A DNA stretch of 64,000 nucleotides from NCBI RefSeq assembly GCF_002102155.1, contig NZ_LQOU01000065.1, forward strand, positions 62,001 through 126,000, read 5' to 3'. The notes under the pieces are model-generated. The model was given only the letters and a program-made list of their open reading frames with translations, was not told where the DNA came from and made no database searches. Made by a program: the position numbers and the translations under genes. Positions 15,419-22,351 of the stretch are shown here, piece after piece; the stretch's first letter is position 1; every line of letters begins with the position of its first letter. This stretch comes from Mycobacterium europaeum (GTDB lineage: Bacteria > Actinomycetota > Actinomycetes > Mycobacteriales > Mycobacteriaceae).

Positions 15419-16366
15419 TCAGGGCCGCCGGCCGGCCAGCTGCCCGAGCTCGGCGAGGTCCCGCTCGGCGTGGCTTTGCCGGATGTAGATGCTCAGGTCC
15501 GCGACCCGCTGGGCGTGCCGCCCGTCCTGGCAGAGCGGGCCGGGTCCCAGCGCGCGGCCGGTGCGGGTGATGGCTTCGTCGACCGCGTGTTCCACCACCG
15601 TGCGGACGCGGCGGGCCAGCAGCTGCGCGGTCCCCGCCCGGTCGAACGGATCGGAATCGACCTGGGTCGCCGCGACGGCCAGGATCGCGTCGCCGGCGGC
15701 CAACGCGGCGTCCACGGCGCCGAGGTGCGCCAACGAGTAGGCGTCGGCGGATTCGCTTGCGGCGCAACGATACAGGGGATCGGCAACCCTGCGCGCGCCA
15801 CCGAGCCAGCAGGCGGCCACGCCGATCGCCGCGTGCCAGAACCCGGGCCGGTTCAGATAGTCGCCGGGATCGCCGACGGCGACCGCGTGGGTATTCGTGA
15901 ACTGCACCGGCCGGGTGTCGCTGCCCGCCATTCCCGCGTTCCACCAGGTGCTGGGCAGGGGTTTGACCCCCGGATCCGTCACCTGAACGGCGAACAGGCC
16001 CGGCGTTCCGTCTTCGAGCCGGGCGGTCACCAGCGCGTGGGTGCAAAACCCGGCGCCCGAGCACCACACCTTCGTGCCCGTGAGGGTGAACGCGCCGTTG
16101 ACGTCGGTGGCCGTCAACACCGCATCGGGCGACTCGGCAGTCCAGACGCCCCACAGTTGGCCGGATTCCGGGGGTTTACCGCCCAGTTCGTGCAGGATCG
16201 CGACGGCGTCCGCGTGGGCTTCGGCGACCCTGGCCGCCACGATGTTCTCTTCGGCCAGCGACGCCAGGCGCTGCCAGCGTTCGGCGGTGCGTCCGGAGGC
16301 GGGCAGCGGCAGCTCGAGCCGACCGGCGTCCAGCCAATGCCTGACCAAACCCGCCGTCACGCGCAA
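15419..16366 (-). CDS. Acyl-CoA dehydrogenase-like protein, short form
   Basis: A 315-residue flavoprotein homologue, shorter than the usual 380-400. The beta-domain is visible (GVWTAESPDAVLTATDVNGAFTLTGTKVWCSGAGFCTHALVTAR), and the C-terminal helical region ends DLSIYIRQSHAERDLAELGQL. The N-terminal helical domain is reduced and the usual catalytic Glu cannot be placed by eye. It may act on a carrier-bound or amino-sugar substrate rather than a fatty acyl-CoA, given its pairing with the PIG-L gene. Start is TTG 16366 or GTG 16360. Confidence 0.78.
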   Translation of the reverse strand: MRVTAGLVRHWLDAGRLELPLPASGRTAERWQRLASLAEENIVAARVAEAHADAVAILHELGGKPPESGQLWGVWTAESPDAVLTATDVNGAFTLTGTKVWCSGAGFCTHALVTARLEDGTPGLFAVQVTDPGVKPLPSTWWNAGMAGSDTRPVQFTNTHAVAVGDPGDYLNRPGFWHAAIGVAACWLGGARRVADPLYRCAASESADAYSLAHLGAVDAALAAGDAILAVAATQVDSDPFDRAGTAQLLARRVRTVVEHAVDEAITRTGRALGPGPLCQDGRHAQRVADLSIYIRQSHAERDLAELGQLAGRRP

Positions 16367-16622
16367 TCACCCGCCACCGATCCCCCCAGTTGCCTGAGGC
16401 GGTCAGCGAACCCGTGTGGCGCCCGAGCCCGGGTTCGCGCCGACGTGATGACAAACGATTCGGTGACGCGGTGAAACTGGTGGCCCGCCCACTGGATGCG
16501 GGCGGAGATCGGAGTGGCTGCGGCGTCACGCGCATGGAGCCAGGAGGCTGACATAACCATAAGATTTGCCCAAACGGCCGCAACTTAAACGGCTTACCCT
16601 CCCCGGCGCCGCGTCCGCGCAG

Positions 16623-16647
16623 GTTCCACCCGCCGCGGGCGGGGTAT
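16623..16647 (+). promoter_or_regulatory. SigF-like promoter of the nucleotidyltransferase gene
   Basis: GTTC (16623-16626), 15-base spacer, GGGTAT (16642-16647). The -10 is exact and the -35 has one mismatch. It ends 12 bases before the ATG at 16660, so the transcript would be leaderless or nearly so. The preceding 250 bases (16367-16622) show no gene that I can support. Confidence 0.55.
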
Positions 16648-16659
16648 GACCTAGGCACG

Positions 16660-17265
16660 ATGACCGCCCATGAGACGACAGCCCACGAGACCCATGTCGA
16701 CCCGTCCGCGTCCAGCACGCCGCTGCGGGAGGCGCTGCGGAGTGCGGCCTCGGCGCTCAAGGAGAACGGGCCCCGTTTCGCGTTGGCCGGCAGCTATGCG
16801 TTGTGGGCCTACGGGGCGCCCGAGCCCACCCACGACGTGGACCTGGTGGTGGCCGAGTCGGACGTGGACGACGCCGTGGCGACCCTCAGCAGGGCGGGCT
16901 TCGCCGTCGAACGGCCGCCCGAGGACTGGCTGTTCAAGGCGCGCACCGGCGACACGGTCGTCGACGTCCTGCATCGCCTCAACGGCGTGCGGGTGGAAAC
17001 GCCGACCCTGGACTGTGCCGAGCAGCACGACGTGCTGGCCGTCAGGATGCCCGTGCTGCCGCCCACCATGGTGTTGATCCAGCAACTGCGGTCACTGGGC
17101 GAGCATTACTGTGACTTCGCCAGGCTGTTGCCCGCCGTGCGCGCGGTTCGCGAACGGCTGGACTGGGATCGGATCAGGACGCACACCGCCGATAACGACT
17201 ACGCGGTCGCCTTCCTGGTGTTGGTCGAGCGGCTCGGCCTCACCGGTGGTCGCGACGGTCAGTGA
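16660..17265 (+). CDS. Nucleotidyltransferase-fold protein (AbiEii-like)
   Basis: A 201-residue protein. GSYALWAYGAPEPTHDVDLVV (about residues 46-66) is the nucleotidyltransferase motif: GS, then D-x-D metal ligands in DVDL. A third acidic residue is in DTVVDVLH. The rest is helical (MVLIQQLRSLGEHYCDFARLLPAVRAV). It resembles the AbiEii/DUF1814 group, some of which are toxins that modify tRNA, and related housekeeping proteins. No antitoxin-like AbiEi gene is next to it, so a toxin-antitoxin role is not supported. Its 3' end overlaps the converging Rho-N-like gene by 7 bases. Confidence 0.75.
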   Translation: MTAHETTAHETHVDPSASSTPLREALRSAASALKENGPRFALAGSYALWAYGAPEPTHDVDLVVAESDVDDAVATLSRAGFAVERPPEDWLFKARTGDTVVDVLHRLNGVRVETPTLDCAEQHDVLAVRMPVLPPTMVLIQQLRSLGEHYCDFARLLPAVRAVRERLDWDRIRTHTADNDYAVAFLVLVERLGLTGGRDGQ

Positions 17266-17519
17266 TTGCGCAGCTTGGCTACCAGCTTGTCCTTCGTCAG
17301 GCTCGAATACCCGGAAATGCCAAGCTCTTTCGCGCGCTTCTTCAGCTGCGGGACGGTCCAGTCCTGATACGAGCCCGATTTGCCGCCCTTGCGGCCGACC
17401 GAGGACTTGCCCCGGGCGGCGGCCGCGTTGGAAATGCGGGCCGCTTTCTCCTTGGAGTCGCCCTGCTTGCGGAGGTCCTTGTACAACTTCTCGTTCTTGA
17501 TCGACGAATTCGGCATCAT
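17259..17519 (-). CDS. Small basic Rho-N-like (SAP-type) protein
   Basis: An 86-residue, Lys/Arg-rich protein. The N-terminal region (KLYKDLRKQGDSKEKAARISNAAAARGKSSVGRKGG) is a basic helical segment common in mycobacterial stress-related small proteins. The C-terminal part (WTVPQLKKRAKELGISGYSSLTKDKLVAKLR) is a Rho-termination-factor N-terminal-like helix-extended-loop-helix that usually binds nucleic acid. Likely a nucleoid- or RNA-associated protein. A SigF-like promoter lies upstream. Confidence 0.8.
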   Translation of the reverse strand: MMPNSSIKNEKLYKDLRKQGDSKEKAARISNAAAARGKSSVGRKGGKSGSYQDWTVPQLKKRAKELGISGYSSLTKDKLVAKLRNH

Positions 17520-17550
17520 CCATCCTTCCGTCCGAAGCGTCGAAGTCAGG

Positions 17551-17576
17551 ATGCCCGCCCCGGCCGGGGTGAAAAC
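17551..17576 (-). promoter_or_regulatory. SigF-like promoter of the Rho-N-like gene
   Basis: On the minus strand GTTT (17576-17573), 16-base spacer, GGGCAT (17556-17551). The -35 box and the spacing are exact and the -10 has one mismatch. It lies 32 bases before the start at 17519. Confidence 0.5.
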
Positions 17577-17628
17577 GCCTGCCCGCGAGGCCGCAGCGGC
17601 CGATGCGCAACTATCCCTCGCCGCCTGG

Positions 17629-17652
17629 GTTACCTAGCATTGATGCGGGTAG
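17629..17652 (+). promoter_or_regulatory. SigF-like promoter of the CheB/Zn-ribbon gene
   Basis: GGTTA (GTTA at 17629-17632), a 14-base spacer, GGGTAG (17647-17652). One -35 mismatch and a spacer one base shorter than the usual range. The predicted start codon (GTG 17659) lies only 6 bases after it, which would make the message leaderless if correct, or would push the true start downstream. Confidence 0.4.
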
Positions 17653-17658
17653 TCGAGG

Positions 17659-18624
17659 GTGGTGATCGGGTCGATCGGCGACAACGGCGAATTGCGCGGT
17701 GTGGTGGCTATAGGTGCCTCCGCCGGGGGAGTGGAAGCGCTGTCGAAGCTGGCCGCGGGACTGTCGCCCGACGTCCCCTACGCCTACGCGATCACCCTGC
17801 ACGTCCGGGCCGGTGCGCCCAGCGTGCTGGCCCGGATCGTCGACCGCTCCGGCCCGCTGCCGGCGGTCGCGGCCGAAGACGGCGCGAAGCTCGAACCGGG
17901 GCGCATCTACGTCGCCCGTCCCGACCACCACCTGTTGGTCGCCGACCACCGCGTGGTGCTGTCGCCGGGGTCCACCGAGAACGGGCATCGCCCCGCGATC
18001 AACGCGCTGTTTCGCTCGATCGCCCTCGCGTTCGGCCCGCGCGCGGTGGGCGTCCTGCTCTCCGGCGTGCTCGACGACGGCGTCCTGGGACTGGCGGCGA
18101 TCCGCTCGCGCGGCGGCGTCACCATCGGTCAGTCACCCGATGACGCGCTGTTCCCCGCGATGCCGACCAACGCGCGCGACGCCGGCCTGCTGGATCACCA
18201 GGCGGCGGCCGCCGACATCGGCGCCCTGCTCAAAGAGCTGTCGCACCAAGAGCGAGAGGATCCCGAGATGGAGCCCGACGCCGCAATGGAATTGGAGAAC
18301 CACATCGCCGTGACGTCGCGATTCTCGACCGACTTCGACACCCGGCAGCTGGGTGCGCCGTCGGGATACACCTGCCCGGACTGCAACGGCTCCCTGGTTT
18401 CCATCAGCGAGGGCAACTTCCGCTGCCGGGTGGGTCACGCGTGGACGGCCGACGCGTTGCTGGCCGCGCGCGACGACGAAGTCGGACAACTGGCCGACCG
18501 GGCCGAGACCGGTCTGCTCAACCGGCGCTACACCGACCTCACCGAGCAAACCGAACGGGCGCTGAAGGTCCTCGGCGAGCGGTTGTCGAACAATGCTCCG
18601 CGTGGCGGTGGGGCCGGTGGCTGA
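17659..18624 (+). CDS. CheB-type methylesterase domain with C-terminal zinc ribbon
   Basis: A 321-residue protein. Residues about 12-195 are a CheB catalytic domain: Ser in IGASAGGVEAL, His in TLHVRAGAP, and Asp in LLSGVLDDGVLG, with GHRPAINALFRS between. There is no receiver domain. After a helical linker, residues about 235-270 hold a zinc-ribbon-like motif, CPDC then FRCRVGHAW, followed by a helix with LLNRRYTDLTEQTERALKVLGERL. Classical CheB removes glutamyl methyl esters from chemoreceptors, but slow-growing mycobacteria are non-motile. A signalling esterase role in a SigF-type circuit is inferred. Overlaps the next gene by 8 or 32 bases, depending on that start. Confidence 0.85.
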   Translation: MVIGSIGDNGELRGVVAIGASAGGVEALSKLAAGLSPDVPYAYAITLHVRAGAPSVLARIVDRSGPLPAVAAEDGAKLEPGRIYVARPDHHLLVADHRVVLSPGSTENGHRPAINALFRSIALAFGPRAVGVLLSGVLDDGVLGLAAIRSRGGVTIGQSPDDALFPAMPTNARDAGLLDHQAAAADIGALLKELSHQEREDPEMEPDAAMELENHIAVTSRFSTDFDTRQLGAPSGYTCPDCNGSLVSISEGNFRCRVGHAWTADALLAARDDEVGQLADRAETGLLNRRYTDLTEQTERALKVLGERLSNNAPRGGGAGG

Positions 18625-19375
18625 ACCGCGCTCCGCCGTGCGCATCGATACCGACGCGCAGCATGAGGTGCCGGTGCTGGTGGTCGAGGGCTTGCTGGAC
18701 AGCTCCACGTACCGCGGTCTCCGCGATGCGGTCATCAAGGCGGCCCTGGACGAGCCCCGGGCGGTGATCGTCGACGTCAACCGGCTCGCCGTGCCGACGG
18801 CCTCGGCCTGGACGGTCTTCACGAGCGCGCGCTGGCATGTCAGCGTCTGGCCGGACGTCCCGATCCTGCTGGTGTGCTCGGAACCGGACACGCGGCGGGC
18901 GATCGCCGCCGGTGGCGTGTCCCGGTATGTGCCGGTTCACCCCACCCGGGAGTCGGCGCTGAGCGCCCTCCGCAGCCGGTCGTTGCGGGTACGCAGACGG
19001 GCTCGCACCGAGCTTCCGCGCTCGCGCGGCAGCCTCGGCCTGGCCCGCGGGGTCGTCAGCGATTGGCTGACCGAATGGGGCAGCCGAGAGGTGGTTCCCG
19101 TCGCCGCGACGGTGACCACCGTGCTCGTCGAGAACGTGCTCGACCACACCGACAGCGCGCCGGTGCTGATCGTCGAGAGCTTTGAGCACGCCGTCACGGT
19201 CGCGGTGGAGGATTGCAGCGACCGGTTGCCGGGTCGCCATGAAGACGCCGAACGCGGCGCCGAGATCGTGTCCGGCCTGGCCATTGTTTCCGCCCTGTGC
19301 CGGGTCTGGGGCAGCATCCCAACGTCGTCGGGCAAGACGGTGTGGGCGCTGGTCGGTCTTGAGAATCGACTCTGA
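18593..19375 (+). CDS. STAS-HATPase fusion (RsbW-like serine kinase with anti-anti-sigma domain)
   Basis: Up to 260 residues; an internal GTG at 18617, overlapping the cheB stop, is an alternative start. Residues about 20-125 form a STAS-like domain (VPVLVVEGLLDSSTYRGLRDAVIKAALDEPRAVIVDVNRLAVPTASAWTVF). Residues about 150-260 form a GHKL ATPase: N-box VENVLDHTDSAPV, then EDCSD, then GLAIVSALCRVWGSIPTSSGKTVWALV as G-box and lid. This is the architecture of bacterial anti-sigma kinases fused to a STAS partner-binding module. It probably phosphorylates STAS proteins such as those at 11480 and 24969. Cytoplasmic; operonic with the CheB gene. Confidence 0.78.
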   Translation: MLRVAVGPVAEPRSAVRIDTDAQHEVPVLVVEGLLDSSTYRGLRDAVIKAALDEPRAVIVDVNRLAVPTASAWTVFTSARWHVSVWPDVPILLVCSEPDTRRAIAAGGVSRYVPVHPTRESALSALRSRSLRVRRRARTELPRSRGSLGLARGVVSDWLTEWGSREVVPVAATVTTVLVENVLDHTDSAPVLIVESFEHAVTVAVEDCSDRLPGRHEDAERGAEIVSGLAIVSALCRVWGSIPTSSGKTVWALVGLENRL

Positions 19376-19429
19376 TCACGCGAGTAGTGTTCAAGTCCTT
19401 CGGCCACGCTCGAGGCGAACGGGACTGGG

Positions 19430-21271
19430 ATGGACGGCACCACTGACGAGGCTTTCGAGGCCCTGCTGCGCTACATGCGGGACTCGCGCGGCTTCGACTT
19501 CACCGGCTACAAGCGCACATCCCTGATGCGCCGGGTGCGTCATCGGATGGAGCAGGCGGGCTACACCTCCTTCGAGGAATACCTCGACTTCCTGCAGGCT
19601 AGTTCCGACGAATTCGCGGCGCTCTTCAACACCATCCTGATCAACGTCACCGCGTTCTTCCGCGACCCCGACGCCTGGGAATACATTGCCGCCGACGTCA
19701 TTCCCCGGATGCTGGCCGAGCGCGGTCCGGGCGACCCGATCCGGGTGTGGAGCGCGGGGTGCGCGTCCGGGGAGGAGGCCTACACGCTGGCCATGCTGCT
19801 GGCCGAGGCGCTGGGGCCCGAGGCGTTCCGCCAGCGCGTCAAGATCTACGCGACCGACATCGACGAGGACGCGCTGACCGAGGCGCGTGCCGCGTCCTAC
19901 GACGCCAAGGCCGTCGAGTCGGTGCCCGCTGACTTGCTGTCGCGCTATTTCGAACAGGTCAACGGCCGCTACGTCTTTCACAAGGATCTGCGCCGCGCGG
20001 TGATCTTCGGCCGCAACGACCTGGTCAAGGATGCGCCCATCTCCCGCGTCGATCTGCTGGTGTGCCGCAACACCCTGATGTACCTCAACGCCGAGACGCA
20101 ACGAAACGTCCTGAGCCGCTTACATTTCGCGCTTGCGCCGCAGGGGACGCTGTTCCTCGGGCACGCCGAGATGCTGCTCAGCCACGGCGATCGGTTCACC
20201 CCGCTGAACCTGAAATACCGGATCTTCCGCAAGGCGATCGGCAGCCACCTCGGCTTCGAGCGCTACGACCCCGCCGGGGCGTTCTACGAAAGCAATGTCG
20301 ACCTGGCGGGCCTGACGACGGTGCGGGACTTGGCTTTTCGTGCCAGCCCGGTGGCTCAGATCGTGGTCACGGGCGAGGACACCGTGGCGATGATCAATCA
20401 ACAGGCCGAGACCTTGTTCGGGCTCTCGGCGCGCGACATCGGCCGGCTGCTGCGCGACCTCGAGGTGTCCTACCGTCCGGTGGAGCTGCGGGCCTATCTG
20501 GAGCAGGCCAAGGTGGAGCGCCGGTCGGCGCGGATCCAGGACGTCAAATGGCAGCGGCCCGGCGCCGAGACGGTGTGGTTCGAGATCCACGTCAACCCGC
20601 TGGTCGACGCCGAGAACGGGCTGCTCGGCGTGTCGATCGTGTTCTTCGACGTCAGCGCGACGCGCGCCCTGCTGGACAAGGTCGTTCAGACCAACCGCCA
20701 GCTGGAAGCGGCCTACGAGGAGCTGCAGTCCACCAACGAGGAACTCGAGACCACCAACGAGGAACTGCAGTCCACCGTGGAGGAACTGGAGACCACGAAC
20801 GAGGAGCTGCAATCCACCAACGAAGAACTCGAGACCATGAACGAGGAGCTGCAGTCCACCAATGACGAGCTGCACACCATCAACGACATGCTGCGGGAGC
20901 GCAGCCTGGAGTTGGACGAGGCGAAGAGCTTCCTGGATTCGCTGGTCGACTCCGTTCGCATGGGAATGGTGGTGGTGGACCGCGAGATGAAGGTGATCCT
21001 GTGGAACCGCGGCTGTGAGGAGCTGTGGGGGCTGCGCCCCGAGGAGACGATTGGAACGAGGCTGACCGACTTGGACATCGGGCTGTCGTTGGAGACCGTG
21101 CGGCCGTTGATCGGCAACGCGTTCGTGGACGCGGACAGCTCGGGCGAGACGGAAGTGGACGCGGTCAACCGGCGGGGGCGGCCCACCCGGGTGCGCGTCA
21201 TGTGCACACCGTTCCGGTCGGGCGAGGGGACGGTCCGGGGCGCGCTGCTGCTGATGGAGGCGCTGGTCTAG
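19430..21271 (+). CDS. CheR methyltransferase with PAS domains and coiled coil
   Basis: A 613-residue protein. The CheR N-terminal helical domain (about 10-70) and the methyltransferase domain (about 75-275) carry FFRDPDAWEYI, the SAM motif VWSAGCASGEEAYTLAMLL, YATDIDEDALTEAR and CRNTLMYLN. A PAS domain follows (about 300-410). Then comes a coiled coil (about 425-490) built of 14-residue repeats of the form EELQSTNEELETTN, and a second PAS domain (about 500-605, SLVDSVRMGMVVVDREMKVILWNRGCEELWGL). Similar CheB-CheR-PAS proteins exist outside chemotaxis as hybrid sensors; here the CheB parts are separate genes on both sides. Methyl acceptor unknown. Confidence 0.88.
   Translation: MDGTTDEAFEALLRYMRDSRGFDFTGYKRTSLMRRVRHRMEQAGYTSFEEYLDFLQASSDEFAALFNTILINVTAFFRDPDAWEYIAADVIPRMLAERGPGDPIRVWSAGCASGEEAYTLAMLLAEALGPEAFRQRVKIYATDIDEDALTEARAASYDAKAVESVPADLLSRYFEQVNGRYVFHKDLRRAVIFGRNDLVKDAPISRVDLLVCRNTLMYLNAETQRNVLSRLHFALAPQGTLFLGHAEMLLSHGDRFTPLNLKYRIFRKAIGSHLGFERYDPAGAFYESNVDLAGLTTVRDLAFRASPVAQIVVTGEDTVAMINQQAETLFGLSARDIGRLLRDLEVSYRPVELRAYLEQAKVERRSARIQDVKWQRPGAETVWFEIHVNPLVDAENGLLGVSIVFFDVSATRALLDKVVQTNRQLEAAYEELQSTNEELETTNEELQSTVEELETTNEELQSTNEELETMNEELQSTNDELHTINDMLRERSLELDEAKSFLDSLVDSVRMGMVVVDREMKVILWNRGCEELWGLRPEETIGTRLTDLDIGLSLETVRPLIGNAFVDADSSGETEVDAVNRRGRPTRVRVMCTPFRSGEGTVRGALLLMEALV
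20713..20880 (+). repeat. In-frame 42-bp repeats encoding a coiled coil
   Basis: About four near-identical 42-base units (GAGGAGCTGCAGTCCACCAA and GAACTCGAGACCACCAACGA variants alternating every 21 bases). They encode alternating ELQSTNE and ELETTNE heptads in the cheR-PAS gene. The nucleotide repetition is strong enough to allow slippage or recombination and hence length change of the coiled coil. Confidence 0.85.
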
Positions 21272-21276
21272 CCGCC

Positions 21277-22167
21277 TCAGTGCCCCCACCGCGCGGCCGC
21301 TTCCTCGGCCGCCTGGTGGGCCAGCTGCGCGCGGCGCCGCGACTCGGCGGCCCTGCGCCGCGCCGTCGCCACCGATTCTGCGGTGGCGCCGAATCCCGCG
21401 GACAGGTCCCGGCGCCTGCGGCGGAGCTCGGCGGCGCGCGAGGCGGCGATTTCGGCGCGGCCCGCCGCGCTGTTGACGACCTCGTCGCGCACCAGCCCCG
21501 CGACTCCCGGCTCCGGCGTGTCCGCGCCGGCGTCCTGCGTTGACGATCCCCAGCACACCCCGCCGCCGTGGGACAGCCGCGCGGGCAGCGGCGCCCCCTC
21601 GACGGTGTCCGCGAGCATGCGGCCGATCTGCTGGATCGGCAACACCAGGTCGGCCCCGGCCCGCGCCGCCGCCAGCGGCATCGACGAATACAGGGCGGTC
21701 TCCGGGCTCTCCGCGATGACGATGGCGCCGGCGCGCTTCATCGCCGCGGTGCCCGCGGCCCCGTCCTGCCCGGAGCCCGACAACACCGCCGCCACGCTGC
21801 GCGGCCCGTAGGACTCGGCGACCGACCGCAGCAGCGCGTCGAAGCGCCGCACCCCCACGGTGTTCGCGGCCCGCAGGCGACAACGGCCGCCCGGCGTCAG
21901 CTCGAGGGACATCCTTGGCGGGCAGACGACCACGTGTCCCGCCGCCAGGGCCTGCCCGTCGCGCGCCCAGCTGACTCGCCGCGCGCTCTGCCGGCGAAGA
22001 ATCGTCGGCAGCACGCTGTCGTGGTCGCCGAGGTGCTGCTGCACCACGATCGCGGGCGGAAGCTCCGCCGGCAGGTCCGCCAAAACTCGTGACAGCGCGT
22101 CCAGGCCACCCGCCGACGCCAGCAGGATTACCAGCTCGACGACGGGCCGGTGCGCGTCGCTCGCCAC
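21277..22167 (-). CDS. CheB-type methylesterase with Ala/Arg-rich C-terminal tail
   Basis: A 296-residue protein from the GTG at 22167; a longer frame upstream lacks domain character. The CheB catalytic residues are present: Ser in LLASAGGLDALSR, His in VVQQHLGDHDSVLPTIL, Asp in AVLSGSGQDGAAGTAAM. No receiver domain. From about residue 200 the sequence turns into a long Ala/Arg/Glu helix (AEIAASRAAELRRRRRDLSAGFG...ARRRAAESRRRAQLAHQAAEEAA) that could be a coiled-coil or binding segment. It converges on the cheR-PAS gene, stops 5 bases apart. A paralogue of the CheB domain at 17659. Confidence 0.82.
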   Translation of the reverse strand: MASDAHRPVVELVILLASAGGLDALSRVLADLPAELPPAIVVQQHLGDHDSVLPTILRRQSARRVSWARDGQALAAGHVVVCPPRMSLELTPGGRCRLRAANTVGVRRFDALLRSVAESYGPRSVAAVLSGSGQDGAAGTAAMKRAGAIVIAESPETALYSSMPLAAARAGADLVLPIQQIGRMLADTVEGAPLPARLSHGGGVCWGSSTQDAGADTPEPGVAGLVRDEVVNSAAGRAEIAASRAAELRRRRRDLSAGFGATAESVATARRRAAESRRRAQLAHQAAEEAAARWGH

Positions 22168-22291
22168 CCGTCCAGTCTTCCAAATCGGCGGACGCGGCAC
22201 AGTCCCGCGAGCGATCCGTTCGGGCCGGGCCCCGAAGGGTTGTCCGCTATGCGAAATGGCCACGCCTCAGGCGAAGCGGCCGCGCCGCCGA

Positions 22292-22317
22292 GTTTTTGCC
22301 CATACCGGGCCGGGTAC
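22292..22317 (+). promoter_or_regulatory. SigF-like promoter of the glycosyltransferase gene
   Basis: GTTT (22292-22295), a 16-base spacer, GGGTAC (22312-22317): exact -35, exact GGGTA, ideal spacing. It lies 35 bases before the GTG at 22352. Consensus-based. Confidence 0.6.
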
Positions 22318-22351
22318 GCCCCACGTCAACGGCGACGAAAGGGGTTCGACG

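Noticed and set aside
16357..16560. 67-codon minus-strand frame before the short acyl-CoA dehydrogenase
   Set aside because: No ribosome site or domain; composition like neighbouring non-coding DNA.
16660..17265. AbiE toxin-antitoxin pair
   Set aside because: No AbiEi-like antitoxin gene next to the nucleotidyltransferase.
17659..22167. Chemotaxis operon
   Set aside because: No CheA, CheW, CheY with output, receptor or flagellar genes; treated as a non-chemotactic module.
20120..22183. 687-codon minus-strand frame across cheR and cheB2
   Set aside because: Low-complexity, spans genes on both strands, and contains antisense of the coiled-coil repeats.
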